From: Cladobotryum mycophilum
Taxonomy: Eukaryota > Ascomycota > Sordariomycetes > Hypocreales > Hypocreaceae
DNA: 64,000 nucleotides
Assembly: GCA_036429605.1 (NCBI GenBank)
Contig: JAVFKD010000016.1
Coordinates: 2,790,001-2,854,000 of the forward strand
Direction of reading: 5' to 3'
Of this stretch, positions 22,085 to 36,100 are shown in pieces (the stretch's first letter is position 1; each line of letters begins with the position of its first letter). Both the position numbers and the translations under genes were made by a program. The notes under the pieces are model-generated. The model was given only the letters and a program-made list of their open reading frames with translations. It ran no database searches and was not told the DNA's origin.

Positions 22085-23209
22085 ATGTCGTCTGATTTAA
22101 AGATTGCAGTCATTCAACTATACCCCAAAGTAAGTCTTTGCCCCCCCCCGATTCTCTTCCCCTCATTCACTGCACATGCTCTATATGAGGTTATGAAGTA
22201 AGGCTCAGCACATTCATTTGGTCATCACAAATAAAGTACTATACTACCAAAGGAAATCATGTGTAATTGCACTAAACATCATGCCAAGTTATTACGCTTT
22301 TTGGGAGTATTGAGAACTAATTAAGTCTACCAGCCGCTCGACGTAGCGGGAAACTTTGCACGGGCAGAGGGATATATTCGCAAAGCCGCGGCGCAGGGGA
22401 CTAACCTCGCGGTGCTGCCGGAGTATCACCTCTCTTCATGGAAGCCTGATGTCAACGTCCTCTTGGCCGCGGCCAGGGAGTCGGCTCCTTATCTGGCGAG
22501 GTATCAAGCCTTGGCCAAGGAACTAGGCGTGGCCATAGTGCCGGGAACGATCCTCGAACTCACGTCGCCTGGGTCGGAGGAGGAAGGAGAAGGAGAAGCA
22601 AATGGCATCGCCAACGTGGCGTACTTTATCGGTCCCGAGGGTTCCATCCTGGGACGCTACCAGAAGAAGAACCTCTGGCACCCGGAGCGCTCCATCCTCA
22701 CCGCCGACGCCGAGACCCCTCATCTGGCGTTTGACACGCCCTGGGGCCGCTTCGGCCTGCTCATCTGCTGGGACCTGGCTTTCCCCGAGTCCTTCCGGGA
22801 GCTCGTCGCCGACGGCGCCAGGTTCGTCGTCGTGCCGACCTACTGGCTTGCCAGCGACAACGGCGACGAGGGCGACTCTGTCAACCCGCTCAGCGAGACG
22901 CTCTTCCTCGAGAGCGTGACGGTGGCGCGCGCCTTTGAGAACACGTGCGGGTTCGTGCTCTGCAACGTGGGCGCGCCGCTGGGCAGCGGTAGCAGCGGGA
23001 AGGACGACGAGGGCACCGAGTTTGTGGGTCTGAGCCAGGTGGCGATGCCGATGCTGGGCGCGCTGGGCAAGTTGGGTGCGGAGGAGGGGATGAGCGTGAT
23101 TAGCGTGGATACCAAGATTTTGGATGTGGCGGAGGAGACGTACAAGGTGAGGGGGGATATGGCAAAGGAAGGGTGGCATTATGCGCATACGCTGAGGGAG
23201 AAGAAGTAA
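22085..23209 (+). CDS. Nitrilase-superfamily carbon-nitrogen hydrolase
   Basis: Cytosolic-type amidohydrolase of the nitrilase superfamily, hydrolysing a C-N bond of an unknown amide or nitrile substrate. Exon 1 is 22085-22129 and exon 2 is 22334-23209, with an unusually long 204-bp intron (GTAAGT...CTACCAG); the product is 306 aa. The catalytic Glu is in LAVLPEYHLSSW, the Lys in GRYQKKNLWHPE, and the Cys in LLICWDLAFPESFRE. This is the standard Glu-Lys-Cys triad in order. No signal peptide or membrane segment. Exon 2 is much richer in G and C at third positions than its neighbours, which also opens a long antisense frame. It could be an omega-amidase or a beta-ureidopropionase-like branch; the exact substrate cannot be read from the sequence. 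Confidence 0.9.
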
Positions 23210-23567
23210 GGGAGTTTTGTAGATATCGTGGATGTTTCGAGATGATGAAGAAGAAGAAGAAGAAGAACAAAGTGTCAACAGCGGGCTGGATGGGTTGTGT
23301 ATCGCGAGATTTGTATTTATATATATAGCAAGGAGCGCAACGAGGCTATGTGAATGGCCAATACCGGGTATCTATACATACATCCTCACCATCAATCTCA
23401 TTTAAACCTGCTTCAATGCATGAGCCATCTTCTCAAATCCCATTCCATAAACGCCCATCCGGCACGCAAGCACAGCAAGCACGCAGACCTCCAAAAAAGA
23501 TGTCTTCAAAACTCAGGCAAAAACAAAACACCCACGCATCATCTACTTGAAACCGTTCACCAGAATG

Positions 23568-26105
23568 CTATCTCCTAGCATCATGCCCCATCATGCCCTC
23601 TCTCGCCTCTAGGAACTCCCTCCTTAGCACCACCCCGTCTGCTGTATGCTTGTGCGAAAGTCGACGCCACAACCTCTGCGCCTCTTCCGTAAGACGTGCT
23701 TCTTCCAAAGTAGAAGGCTCCCTCGTTGCATCCACCGAGTCCATCAGTCGCAGCCTATCATCATCTTCATCCGTCCAGATCCCCTGACGACCTGTCGGAA
23801 CACCACTTCCTTGTTTCAAGCTATCCATCACTAGGATCGCAAGATTTCCGGGCGTCATGGTTGTTCTCTCCAAGGCTTCAACTATGATGCGGTGAGGATA
23901 TCCGAGAGTCTTGTAATGCTCAAACCACTCACTGATCCCCCGCCGGTGCTCATTATTGCTGTTCCTGCCATCACTACTCTCGGCTTGAGGATGTTGTTGA
24001 GGGGTTGCCTTTGGGGGGAGGCTGGTTTTAGTGGTTTAAAAGACGCAGGCAATTTTCGTTTCTTGGGTAGTGCTTTCAGAGTGCTCGGACTAGTCGTTTG
24101 CATCGGCTCTTCGTCAGAATCTGGTGGGGTTTCAGTCTCTCCTGTCTGCCGATCAGATGAACCTGGTGGTGATGAGCCATCCTCGTCGACCTTTTCTTCC
24201 TCCATCCTCAAAGGAATCGCATCAATATCGTGTGCTTCGGAATGCAGCTGCTGCGAGGGCGTTATATCATACGGCGTCTCCTGGGTTTGGCGTCGAGCAG
24301 GGGTTACAGGCCGGACAGGCGTTGATACAAATGGATCGCTCATGGGCTCTATTTCTGGTCTCTTTTCGTCTCTAGCCTTGCGCAATAATGGCAGTCCTTG
24401 TTCGACGCTCGACCCGCGGGGTTGACCATGGGTTATTCGTAAACTCGGAGAAGGCGTCTCATCACTAAAGCGGTTCCTTTCAACATCGTCATCCGCATCA
24501 GGCGTTGCCGGGATTTCTAAATTATGACTTAGTCGCCTCCTTTTGGGCGAGCGCCAGGATGACAGGAGAGGCACTTCCAGAGCTCTTTTCCTAGAGGTTG
24601 TAGCCATTGGCGGCGAGGATGGCATATAACTCTGTGTCGACGGTCGCCCTGCACTCAACACCGGGGCAGCTTCCTCAAACTCTTCATCCAGTTGGCTGTC
24701 TTCAGATGCTTTCTCCTCCTCTGCCTCTTCCATTTCCTGAGCAAAGCCTGCCATTATATCCACAAATTCTGCAAGGTTCACTCCATAGTATTGTTGCAAG
24801 CTGTCAATCGCCACCTCACTAGAGGCCCAGTCAAATCCCAAGTCTTCTGCCACTTTGATCCAGTCCACCTCTTCTGATGGCAGGTTCTGGGAGCTAACTG
24901 CCAGGAACAAATCCCATATTTCAAAGTCCTCCCCATCAATATTGAATTCCAGTTCAATATTTGCATCGTAGTCTTCAACGAAGGATTGAAGGTCGCGATA
25001 AAACTGCTCTCTTATTGTGACGACGTCTTCGTCTAGTTCAGGGACGTTCTCATCAACCCTAGAATCCTCCTTGGATACGGCGTCATCATTGGAAACGGTT
25101 TCCATCCGAGATATAGCTTTCGTCTTGGTTATAGCATGTTGTCCGGCGACATTAACCTCCTCGCTGTCCTCATTATCTTCCTGCTCTGGTTCGGGTATTA
25201 TCATTGAAGTTCGTGCTTTAGGACGAGGCGGTCGGTCATTTCTAGCAACAACCGCAGTGGCTCTCATATCCTGCTGTTGCTCCCTTGCCCACTCGGAAGT
25301 CCTGCTTGGTCCTGGTCTAGAGGTGTTGACTGGAGCGGTTCTTGTCTCCTGGCGTTTCTCTCTTGGACTTTCAACAACCTTACTTGGTCCTGATCTGGTG
25401 GCATTCGCTTGTCTCCGAGTTTCTTGCTCGTTTGTCATCACAACCGCTCCTTCTGCCAAGGCTTCCAGGTGCTCTCTAGAATACATCATCAAAGTTTTGA
25501 CAAACTTATTCTTCCAGGATTGCCAAGTATGTCGGTCGTTCTGTTTAACCCGGTTAATCATCTCGCCGATAGCAAGTTAATAGGAAGAAATACTTACAAT
25601 CCTTTCGAGTTCCATGTAAATTTTATTCCCACGCGGAGCCGCCCCAGGGTGGGAAAGAATCCAGTTGGCAAGTACGGCGTCGTCTTCAGGAGTAAAAGGA
25701 GTCCGAGATCCTTTTACCCCGCGTGATGAACCAATTGGCCTTGGCAGATCTGGATCAGGCCCTATGCGATATTTATCCTTCAATTGGATGATGCCGTTCC
25801 TGACCGAGTCGAGGATGAACTTGAAGGAATATGAACCTGCTGGCACATCTTTCCTTACATGATCTGCGATTAAAATATGCGCATCTTTCTCCTGGGGAAC
25901 CACTTTACCGCCGTTGTTCTATGAGGGGTCAGTTTCAGTTGCATCAGTTTTGATATTGTTCGTCACATACCTCAACTATGTTGACGAGGTTCCTTCTGGC
26001 GGGTAGGTTCCGAGAAAGCCAGAAACAAACACCCCGGAAAATATTACCACCACCGCCACCACCCTCACTCCTCGGCACACCATCATAAGTAATACCCGAT
26101 GCCAT
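23568..26105 (-). CDS. Rap1-like telomere-binding protein (suspected 1-nt deletion)
   Basis: Nuclear telomere protein. Exons: 26105-25971, 25918-25598, and 25540-23568, with introns of 52 and 57 bp. Exons 1-2 form an N-terminal BRCT domain (FRGVCFWLSRNLPARRNLVN...GGKVVPQEKDAHILIADHV). The Myb-type domain spans the second intron (PFTPEDDAVLANWILSHPG...ELERI / NDRHTWQSWKNKF). A long acidic, disordered middle follows. The Rap1 C-terminal domain lies near the end (EWFEHYKTLGYPHRIIVEAL ... GIWTDEDDDRL). The frame of exon 3 breaks between 24060 and 23990. One more C in the coding-strand run complementary to 24013-24018 gives a single frame of about 809 aa. No plausible intron is found there. It diverges from the Swf1 gene, about 0.7 kb apart. 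Confidence 0.88.
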
Positions 26106-26830
26106 CTCTTCTCATTTGAAAGTTTGTTGCTGTGAGACTTTATTCACCATCTAGCCGTTGGCGCGTTCATGCTCGAGGTGAAGGCCGTAATGATTGGTGG
26201 ATGCGACGTCTCTGTTGTTGTCTTGTAACAAGGACAAAGGAAATATTATGAGCGTAATCGGATTTCACAGACCATTCTCTCACTATTCTTCTTTTTTCCG
26301 AGCAGACTTGACTTATTTATACAGTCATGCTCTTTGTCTGGGTGCAGTGGTCATGACCCGCTCATTCATTCACCCTCTTCGTTAGAACGCGTGATGAGAA
26401 AGCTACGAGATCACGTGTGGGGTCCAAGCAGCTGGGGTGACTTATTTGGGGGGGCAAGAGGGTACTTACGCGATACACGGATAAGCCTGGTCAGCAAGAG
26501 GTAACGGCCAGAGACGACACCTTCTAAGCCACGTTTTCTAATAACACTTAACACCGTCATAATCCTTTCTCACATTCCCAAGTTTAGAAAAAGCCTCTCT
26601 TCTCTCTCTCTCTCTCTCTTTTCATTGTCATCATAGCACTTACACGTGCATTTTGGATCTTGCATCATAATGATTATCTTTTTTTCAATAACATTCAATC
26701 TCACTTGACGGGCTCTCTCGTCTTCGTTATACAAGCAAGACCTGTAGGGAAAGAAAGAAAGTACTTCCATTGGTCTCTCCATACAAAACCCGCGAAGCAA
26801 ACTGGCACAGCTGCACGATCCTCAGCCACA
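26106..26830. other. Divergent promoter region between Rap1 and Swf1 genes
   Basis: Intergenic, 725 bp. Contains a (TC)n run at about 26600-26620. No gene supported. Confidence 0.4.
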
Positions 26831-28224
26831 ATGGACACCCTCAAACAAATATTGCTCTTAATTTTGGCAATCTCCTTTATGACCTTTTTGACCTTTTTCG
26901 GGAGATTGCCAGCTTTACGGTTGGTCTTTTTTTGAACATGCATAAAAACATTGTCACCATAGGCTTCATACTTACAAACGAGTGTCGCGCAGAAAGACTC
27001 CCATTGGCGGGCTATATAGACTGATATGGATTCGCTTTCCTAATGCAGTATCTTCTATAGATCAGAGATTCACATCAGGTAAAGTAACAAGATCGCTATC
27101 ATGGTTGTATAACCGTATCATGTATGAACGCCATCCAACAATAGTGGTAAGTAAAGGCTACTAAATAAGACATACACTACATATATCAATCAACTTTACT
27201 CATGTATATATCAACGCAGATCTTCTTCCTTGCCGTCATGCTAGTATCCGAATACCTGTATGTCCCCCAAGTCTGGCCCCAAATCGGCTGGTTCACTAGA
27301 ATCACCGTGGCCATAACAATATTCATGCCATATTTCTTCCTCTACCTCTCCTGCGCTGCCGACCCTGGATACATCACACCGGAGAACCACGCCTACTACA
27401 TGTCCCTCTACCCGTACGACCACGCCAACTTTCATCCCGGAAACGAGTGTCGCACATGTCACTTCCTCAAACCTGCAAGATCAAAACACTGCGACATCTG
27501 CAAACGATGCATTGCCCGGGCAGACCATCACTGCGTCTTCGTCAACTCGTGTGTCGGCTACGGTAATCACCACTGGTTCCTCCTTCTGCTCGGATCCACA
27601 TCCATCTTGACCAGCTATGGCGGCCTCCTCGGACTGTCCCTCATAACCACCAAGATGAAGCAACTCTTCCCTACATGGTCCCTCTGGCCTCCCAATGAAA
27701 TGGACTTCAACAAATACCTACTCGTCTGGGGCTGGGGCCTCAATGGAAACATCCGCATGGGCGCCACCACCCTCCTCGCCCTGCTCACATCCCCGCTTGT
27801 TTGGGGGCTCTTCATCTACTCCGTCTTCCTCGTCTACTGCGGCACCACGACCAATGAGTCAATGAAATGGTCAGACTACAAGGAGGATATAAACTACGGC
27901 TACGCATATCGCCGTCCCTTGCCCTCGAATAGAACTCGAGACCTCCGTATTGAACCGCGGTGTGATAGGTGGCCCGCCGAACCAGAGCACATTATGTTCG
28001 CCACGGACGATGGAAAACCGCCGTCACAAGACATACCGGTGGCAGGGCAGGGTCCATGGGAGCGTGTGAGAAACTTGAGAGATGTCGACAACCTCTACGA
28101 TAGGGGATTTTGGCACAATATTTGTGACATATTTCTGGCAGACTATACGTTTCGCGGCTTTAGGATAGATGAACCCCCGTCTGAACGTCGTTGGCAAACT
28201 AAGAAGGCGGCAAAGACGAGATAG
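26831..28224 (+). CDS. DHHC palmitoyltransferase, Swf1 type
   Basis: Membrane protein S-acyltransferase that palmitoylates cysteines next to transmembrane segments, mainly of SNAREs, in the ER/Golgi. Exons are 26831-26919, 26993-27146 and 27220-28224, with introns of 73 bp; the product is 415 aa. The N-terminus is a single hydrophobic anchor (ILLLILAISFMTFLTFF), which is characteristic of Swf1. Two further transmembrane segments precede the zinc-binding DHHC cysteine-rich domain: CRTCHFLKPARSKHCDICKR, then CIARADHHCVFVNSCVG, with the catalytic DHHC intact. Two more membrane helices follow (FLLLLGSTSILTSY and LVWGLFIYSVFLVY), then a hydrophilic tail. Splice phases are consistent throughout. 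Confidence 0.93.
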
Positions 28225-28569
28225 AATGGCGGCAGGAGCCAAGTCACCTCTTTGTTTTAATTACCATATAGATTTCACAACATCAACATGCTCACGTCAA
28301 AATTGCAGTGTGAACAATATTGTATGCGTTTACTCATCAACGTCGCTTATATTCATTCTGTCTACACGCTTGGTGGTCCTTGGCCCACTAACGATATTCA
28401 TACTCTTCATCCACCCGTGGTGGGACATCAACCTCTTGTCGCCACCCTCATCTAAATCGCATTGGTACGCGAGAATATTTGCCCATTGTAAACGCTGTCT
28501 ATAGAAGGGTACCAAATCTGTTTACCAACGTCAGTATTGCATCAACTCGACTTCTCTGTTCTGGATGGC

Positions 28570-29647
28570 TTACCCAAATGTCTGTTTGATGCTCCTCACG
28601 TAATACTCGCTCCAGTTGCGCTTTGTGACATCTTCCTGACCGACAGGAACACCCTCCCAGGTGACGCGCATGACAGTGACGTGGTCAACATCATTCTGAT
28701 CAAACTCAATGTTGAGCTTAGAGTAGTGACCAGCAGGCCACTGGTTCAGTCTCCAGCTCTGAACAATCTTTTTGGGCTTCTCCAGCTCAAGATACTCGCC
28801 AGACACGTTGCCGTCAAAGAGCTGGAACTTGCCGCCCTTCTTCGCACCCTCAAAGAGTCTAAGTGGAGAACGAGTAAAGGCAGCCAACCGCTGAGGATCA
28901 ACGAAGGTCTCGTACATCTCCTCGGCTGTGGTGCGGAACTCTTCATTGTCGGTCACTGTTACCGTGTTGACAATGTTGCCAGTACTGCTTGTCTGGGATG
29001 TGGTGGAAGCAGCAGCCTTTGGGGCCGATGGCTGATTGAGTGTTTTAGGAGTGGAGAAGCCACTTGAGGGGTTGGAGCCAGGGGCATGCTGGATATCCTT
29101 TCCATGTTCGGCAATCAGGACTCCGGGAAGCTTTTGGAACTCTTTCCGCAACAGGGGAACAAGCTTTGACTTGATCAGATCCTTGACAGGCTGTTTCTCT
29201 TTGGAGTCTGAGAAAATGTCGATATCAAACTGTCAAAATTGGTAAGCAAGCGTGCATAAAACATCCACTCCCGGAATGCAGACATACCACATACTCGTCC
29301 TCATCGGTGTCGTGTGCGAGTTCGGGAATAGTAATGGTGCCCGAGACTTCGTCAACATCTGCCGCGGATCCTACGGTGCGTTAGACTCGAAGCCCCGAGT
29401 GTTGCCAGAGCAAACGCATCATACCGGAATATTCCAAAACCAGTTTCACGTCAAAGATGGTGATGACCTTGCCCTTGCGCTGGCTGACATCGACGTCGCC
29501 ATCCATGCTCTGAACGCTGGTGATCTTGGCTTTGACATCGCTATTTTCAGCCGCGAGTGTGGTCAGGTGGTCTTGAAGCCACTGCTTTGTCCAAGCAGAG
29601 ACATCCTTGTTGACCCAGTGCCAGTTGTTGGGGTTGTGAAGAGCCAT
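28570..29647 (-). CDS. Aha1-like activator of Hsp90 ATPase
   Basis: Cytosolic co-chaperone that binds Hsp90 and stimulates its ATPase. Exons are 29647-29425, 29370-29288 and 29229-28570, with introns of 54 and 58 bp; the product is 321 aa. The N-terminal Hsp90-binding domain begins with the family motif NPNNWHWVNKDVSAWTKQWL. It continues through IFDVKLVLEYSG / SAADVDEVSGTITIPELAHD. After a Ser/Thr-rich linker the C-terminal AHSA1 (START-like) domain runs from EEFRTTAEEMYETFVDPQRL to GQEDVTKRNWSEYYVRSIKQ. The full expected length for the family is present. It is convergent with the Swf1 gene, 345 bp away. Confidence 0.94.
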
Positions 29648-32600
29648 TGTGAAGTATTATTATGAGCGCTCTCTCGAGTCGATAGCGGGATCGAAAGTCC
29701 TAGCCAGTCCCATGGTTAGCTCAACGCAACAACGGCTGATCAGAAAGAACAACGAAAATACGCAATGCCCAGTTAAGGATCAGAGGTGGTCATAGACCAT
29801 AAGCATAACATGTCATCAGCGAAGGGAGTACAAATCACTCTATGACTGGTGCCAGCTGGTGTCTCATCATGATAAAGGCGGTGCAAGAAGAAGGAAAAAT
29901 CGAGAATGGAGCTTACCAAAAATAATGATGCACAGTCTGGGCTGCGGATCACAGGTTCGTGCGCTCAGTAGCTGGAGGAGGAGAGTTGCTGTCGTGCTTT
30001 CGAGATTCAAGTTGGAGAGTCTCTCAGAACCCTCTAGAATTTCAGAAGCCTTGTGCGTCCCCACCATAACAAAAGCGGGGCTCATTGGCTCATTGGCATT
30101 GGGTGATTGCTCAGCGCAGCCTCGCGCATTTTAGCATCAGCCATCTTGCCTGCAGTGATACTTTGGCACAGTGTCCGTCTCTCGACGAGCCATTGCGCCT
30201 GTCATGATGCCTATTTTGTAGGCGCGATGGAAGGCTTTGGGAGAAAAAGGTGAAATCTGTTTTTTTCTTCAGATTCTTCAATATTTTATAGCGTGCAAGG
30301 GCCAACCTGCATCAAATATTTTCCGTCATTCCGCCCAGTCCCCACTACAAGTAGTTAGGGTAAAGTTAGGTGGATCATCACATATTAAATCTGACCTGGG
30401 CTTGATATTGAAGTACAGAGTATGATATTTTTTTGTGGCCTATATCTTAAATAACTAATGAGGATTAGGAAGACTCTAATGCTTGCGTACTTGAGTTTTT
30501 CAGAATTATCTGTGGGTTATTTTGTTTCAAAAAGCCCACAGGTATTGTATTGAGAAATCTGGGCATTCTTTGCTCAAGATATCATCCCAGTGCTAAACTC
30601 TAGCCTTACCGACACAACTTGTATATCATAGCTAGACGTTGTGCTTGTTGTAAATAACTCTACAAATATGTAATCCTACGACATGCTGCCATTAATTCCC
30701 TCGCTTCATTGACATCACCCGTGCATGTCATTTCATGTCTTTAGGGTAGGCATATCAAGGAGCAATGTGAGGAATGACCGTCTGGTGACTACTCCTGATA
30801 ATCGAAATTTACCTTGGAATAATGAAAGAAATAGTTTAGTATCCAAAGAATAAGGGGTACATGTAAATACCTAAGAACATATAGGAGAGACAGTATACCG
30901 GTGAGCTGCGACATACAAGTAGAGGTTACGTGAGACTACAAAAAGCAATGTAGCAAGATGCCGTCACATAGTAGGTCCACGTCCAAAGTGAGCATTTTAT
31001 TCGCTCATTCGGACCTTCTTTGAAAGGGAGAGCATTGCCAATCCCGGCGGTGAAGTATTACAGATGAAACACGAATAATACAAGTAGATCAGCGAGCTAT
31101 CGTCAACAAAAGAAAAGAAAGCACCCATGGTACCGAGGTAACAGACAGACAGAGCTTGAAGACCCTTTGTATTCCTTTGACTAATTAGAGCTCACAAAGA
31201 GACTACTAGATTGTTAGTTGCCGCCGGGCTCGGGAAAATCTCAATCCATAAATAGGAGTTGAGTGGGGGAGTCGGGTGAATGAACTGATGGACGGATGGT
31301 GATTCTCCAAAGACAAGGTTTCTCATCACACCGAAATCTCGCCGCTCCGTGATGGATTTCCGGTGACAACAGTACCCGGGCCGAACAAGTGAGGTTGACC
31401 AGCGGTAGATGTTAAAGAACGATTTAGTGTATTACATATGCTGAAGTAGGAATAGGTTCATCAACTTGTGCCGTAGTGTTCCAGTCTCTCGGATCAAGCG
31501 ATGGTGTCCAAGTGCCTTTGGGGGGTTTAAGACATGGAATTGATGACTACATTATGTAGGTACATCGTGTATAATTCGAGAATGTCTGCTACCCCTGCTG
31601 GATTATTTACGTTGGAGGTCCTTGGGCTTTGATGGGATGGGGAGGATGATGCCTTGATTCCGGTAAACGCAGCGGGAGGCGTCTATGAATGGCCGCATTT
31701 GTGTTGGCTGGAAGAAAAGACGCTACTAAGCGCCCGACAGCCACTTTTTTGCTTTCACACATGCATGAGTGACGAAGCAGCCAATTAAAAGCCCGGCCTT
31801 TGTCCGCAGATGCTAATTATAGAAACCATTAACCCACCCCAGACTTGCTTTGTAGATCCTCAGGCCATGAAAATCTGGTGGCTGTTGAGACTACCAAAAT
31901 TGCCTACCCTGGTTCCCACCTACTACTGTAGGTCGTAGTACCAGTATGGCTTGAAGTATTGCTATCAGGACATGCATTTTATATCTTCTCACATCTAAAC
32001 ACAAAAATTGAGTGTCTACATGAATTACTCATCTACAAGTAAATACTTTCTGACCTGTACATAATTTGGACATTGCCTTGCAGCCGAGACTGAAACTGAT
32101 GTAATTTGGCTGTCACACTCTGCATCCCAGAAGAGCTAGACTGAGACGTGTCGAACAACCCCTGACAGTTGCTGTTAAGCCGGTACATGAATTCTAGCGT
32201 TTGAATACTGCAAATCAATGGTAACAATGACCCGCGTGTTAACGTGCATGTTGCGTGCATACAGTGTTCAGGTTCGCAGGCTGCTATTAATGGACATGCA
32301 TAATGTGTTTCCAAAAAAGACATTCATCACCCCATCCGGCAGAATGTGAGTCTTTTCCATTTTTTCACGACCACTAATACCAGACACTGCTACAGTACCT
32401 ACAGTACGTACCCGAACAAAGACAGAGAACCTGGAAGCCTGTCCATGGAACCCTGGCGACGAAATCGTCGTCTCAAGACAGCCTAGCGCCTAGAGCCGGT
32501 GTTGATACAGGGGGTTGATGGGGGTTCATCACCGCAAAGATGGAACACAAGGCGCACCCCTCTGCCGGACCTGGTCTGTGTGGCTGCCGATTCCCCCTCC

Positions 32601-33123
32601 TTCATCGCCCTGCCCTTCCATGCAGCTATTCCGTACCACTTTTCCTTACCAAGAACAAGCCGACATGCGTTTTCGCGCGGCTCCTCTGCCCACACTGCAT
32701 GTCGTGGATTCCGGTAGTCCATCCCTACAGCGTGGCCCATAGTGTGCTTAGCTTCTAATCCTGCATTGTTTGTGCTGGCTGGCTGGTCCTGCTCTGCCTT
32801 GCTTTGCTTGCTAGGTTGCCATCCACTTTCTTCCCCTCCCAAATCTTTCTCCAACATCCGAACTCGTCCACCCCAACCACGAACGAGCCCAGGCCAGTGG
32901 ATCGATGGGTTGGTGACGGCACTCCTGCAGACAGTCCAAGACTTAACGGTGTTGCCGGTGTAGGCACGGCTCAACCGATAGTACCTGGTCGCATTGCTTG
33001 CTTGCTTCCGACCTGTAGTGTTCAACGGCTTCACCACCAGCCTTTCCCCGGCAGTCTGTCACCGACAAGGCGGTTACTTCGTGCCTGCAGCCGTGGCGCG
33101 CAAGGGGACCTTGACCCAACAAC
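29648..33123. other. Gene-poor 3.5-kb intergenic region
   Basis: Between the divergent Aha1 (-) and proline-rich (+) genes. No ORF has domain character. AT-rich at about 30300-31950, more GC-rich from about 32440. It must hold both promoters and possibly long 5' UTRs. Confidence 0.5.
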
Positions 33124-36100
33124 ATGTCATCTCCTAGAGATCCAACGCGTCTTCGGCATGGCCTGAATCCACTTTCGACATCGTCCCTGGTGGGATATAA
33201 CAACCAGCTTAGCTCCCCAATGTCCGCCGTGTCCATGGCATCCTCGCATATGCAGCCAATCCAAACTCCCGGTAGCGCCATTCAACCATACAATCCTCAA
33301 GAGTGGGTATCATCGCCTGCCCAAATACCGGAACGACAACATCAGTTTGCTACTACCGAAGCTCAGGTGAATATGCCATTGCACGGCTCGCCGCAACAGG
33401 CTGCCAACCAAGGCCAAACATCTGCCAGCGGCGCCGGTCCTCCTCCTCCGCCGTACAGTCCCCCACGAAGAACTCACCAGCCTCGACCTGTGAGCACTGC
33501 TTTCGAATATGGGCACGTCCAAGTCTCGACGCCGCCTCCTTCACGATTCTCTACGCTGATCCCCCACCGGCCGTCCCCCGAACCGCAGGCTTCTCGCGCA
33601 TTCCCCCCACCGCCGGGGATGAGTGGTCGGGGAAGTTCTCGTGATCGTCTATTCGGAATTCCCCTGGGCAGGCGGAAGGACCGCGAGCAACTGACAAGTT
33701 CACCGGAGCCAATGCATCCTCCCATGCCAGCTTCGAGACGGAGTGTTGGACCATTGGCATTCCATCAACCCGAGCCGGAACGAGTTGTGTCCATGTCTTT
33801 GGCAGTCAATACACAGATTATACCCCCGGCATCTCGCAGAGCTGCATCGACTGGCGCCATCGAAACACCAAATTCTGCCCGTTCACGCTCGACATCACAG
33901 ACTAGATGGGAACCTGGCATGCCAGTCCCCCCACCCCCGCCAGGGCCGCCTCCCTCGGGAAGCCGATCTCAAAGCGTACAGGGTATGGATAGAGCTACTG
34001 TTCCCATCATTTCTCCCCCAACTCGCAGGCGTCCACCGTCCGGCGTGACATCACTTGGGCCTGTCCCACCGACACCGGCTGGCTGGGTTGAAGGTGATGC
34101 CCAGGTTGCTCGCCCAACTGAGGCTGCTCCGCCGCCTGTGCCACTCCTCCAGCCTGCTCAGCCGAGCCCATCAGTCAGAGGTCGCTCTCCTGGATTGACC
34201 ATTGATACTGCGCTTGCCAGTGATCCTAATCAGCCCGTGGAACAACCTCTTGGGTCGAACTCCAGCGCAAGTGGGCTCAATCGAGCCAGGGCTGTTCGTC
34301 ACGATAAGACAATTATCCAGAGGAGAACTGAAAGTCGAAATCAATATGACCCGGTCGAGTCTATCGATGCCGTTGTACAACCGCGGCCGATATCTAATAT
34401 TGTTGTACCTACAAGTGCCAACGGTATGGTTCAGAAAATCACTTTACCAAAAACAACGCCTCGTAGCGCAGGAAGAATTCAACTCGAGCCGCCCCGAACA
34501 GGTGATTCATCAGGGCATTATGATTCCCGCAACTCGACTCCGCGAGCGCCAGATTCTGCCAAGTTAGCGATACGTGAAGTAGAGACGCCCCCATTTTCGC
34601 CAGCTGCCAAGCCCTACCGCCAAACAAGTGGTTCGCACGCCGTTCCGCCAAAATCACTCCCGACGCCACCGCTTCGGGCTGGATCTGCATCAAGCTCGCT
34701 ACCCGCCGAGGCCACTCACCCGCCGGGTTCTGCAGCTTTGCCTTTATCAAAGGATGCCGTTGTGAACCAAAATGCCGATGAATTTGCAAATGGGTCCATT
34801 GAAAGGTTCCGCGCGTTTGCAATAAGGGAGTCAGCTGTTGCGACAGATGCAGATCGGGTCCGCCTTTTCGCAGACTTTATTGTTAATGAGTCTAGAATCC
34901 GGCGGGAGAGATATGCAACAGCTATTGGGGCCATGGGTTCTGAAATATTCGATCTTACTCGGGATCTTTTCCGGCCGATGGTCCCGGTAAGGCGAGAATC
35001 CGGTATCTCACAGGAAGACTGGACACCGGGGTCATCCGAACCGAATCGTTCTCATAGGGGCTCTGTTGGTTCCATCTCTCGTGGCGATGGACAATCAAGT
35101 TCGGCCCCTACGTCGGCCAATCTCCCACCATCACCCGGCCAAGCCCCTGCAGCAAATTGGGGTGCGTCAAACTACATGCCTTCTCTCTCTCGATTCTAAG
35201 CATGAGTGTGAGCGACAATTATGAGAACGGTAGCTCTCGTGGAAGGCAGCCAAGCCGGTGGTGGGAGACAGACTCTCAAGGCGACCCGTCTCGTGGAGGG
35301 TTTGAGCGATCCAAACGAGAATCCAAGTATATGGGTGTGCCAAAGGAGCAATGGCTCGAGACCGAACAGAGTGCCGTCTATGGATCTACAGGCGAGCAAA
35401 GCTCTTCATCGGAATACCCCCCAGAAAAGACTGGTTGGCATGATGAGGGCGAGCAGACACCGCACATGCCGCCCTATACACCCGCAGGATCTGCCCCTTC
35501 TCCTGCCGTAAACATGCATGGTTTGTTGGACGTTTCGCGACTCGTAACTCTGCCTCCTCCTTACCCTAGGCACCACCCTGCTGTGAATAACAGCCACCCA
35601 GAGCTCTCATCAATTCGCATTGCTGTACGAGCTCTGAGTGAGCTGAGCGACATTGATAGTACGAAGGAGAGGTTTGCCGCATCTAGTTCCAAACGGCGAG
35701 AGGAATCGTTGAAAGCAGCATCAGATCGCCGGCAAGCGATGAGAGTCAATCTGCAAAAGGAAATTAACTCTGGAAATTTGAGCTATGCTGATGCAGGCAT
35801 CATCGAAGCAGACTTTAACGACCAGGAGAAGGACAAGAAGAAGGAATTGGAGAAGGCAGAATACGAGCATTTTCAAAACCAAGTGGTGCTGCCACTAAAC
35901 GACATCCTGACGGAGCGCATCAACCGAGCTACGGAGCTTTTTGATGACCTTACACGGCACATGTTTGACAATGGGGAGATTGATGCCGACATGCCTCAGG
36001 AGGAGGGAGATGACCGACCAGAGCTACTTGAGAAACTTACTCTCCTCAAATGGATTTTCGAGCAACGTGAGAGTCTACACCGAGTCATCTATGATCTACT

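Noticed and set aside
22523..23278. 251-codon frame antisense to the nitrilase gene
   Set aside because: A by-product of G/C-rich third positions; it is rich in Arg/His and Val with no domain.
23830..23950. Intron with GTGAGT donor in the Rap1 C-terminal region
   Set aside because: The 51-bp candidate is a multiple of three, so it does not repair the frame, and it would delete the conserved EWFEHYKTLGYPHR part of the C-terminal domain.
35150..35205. A 39-bp intron (GTGCGT...CTAAG) joining the two frames of the proline-rich gene
   Set aside because: Splicing there puts an immediate TGA in frame and the intron would be unusually short; a missing base explains the data better.
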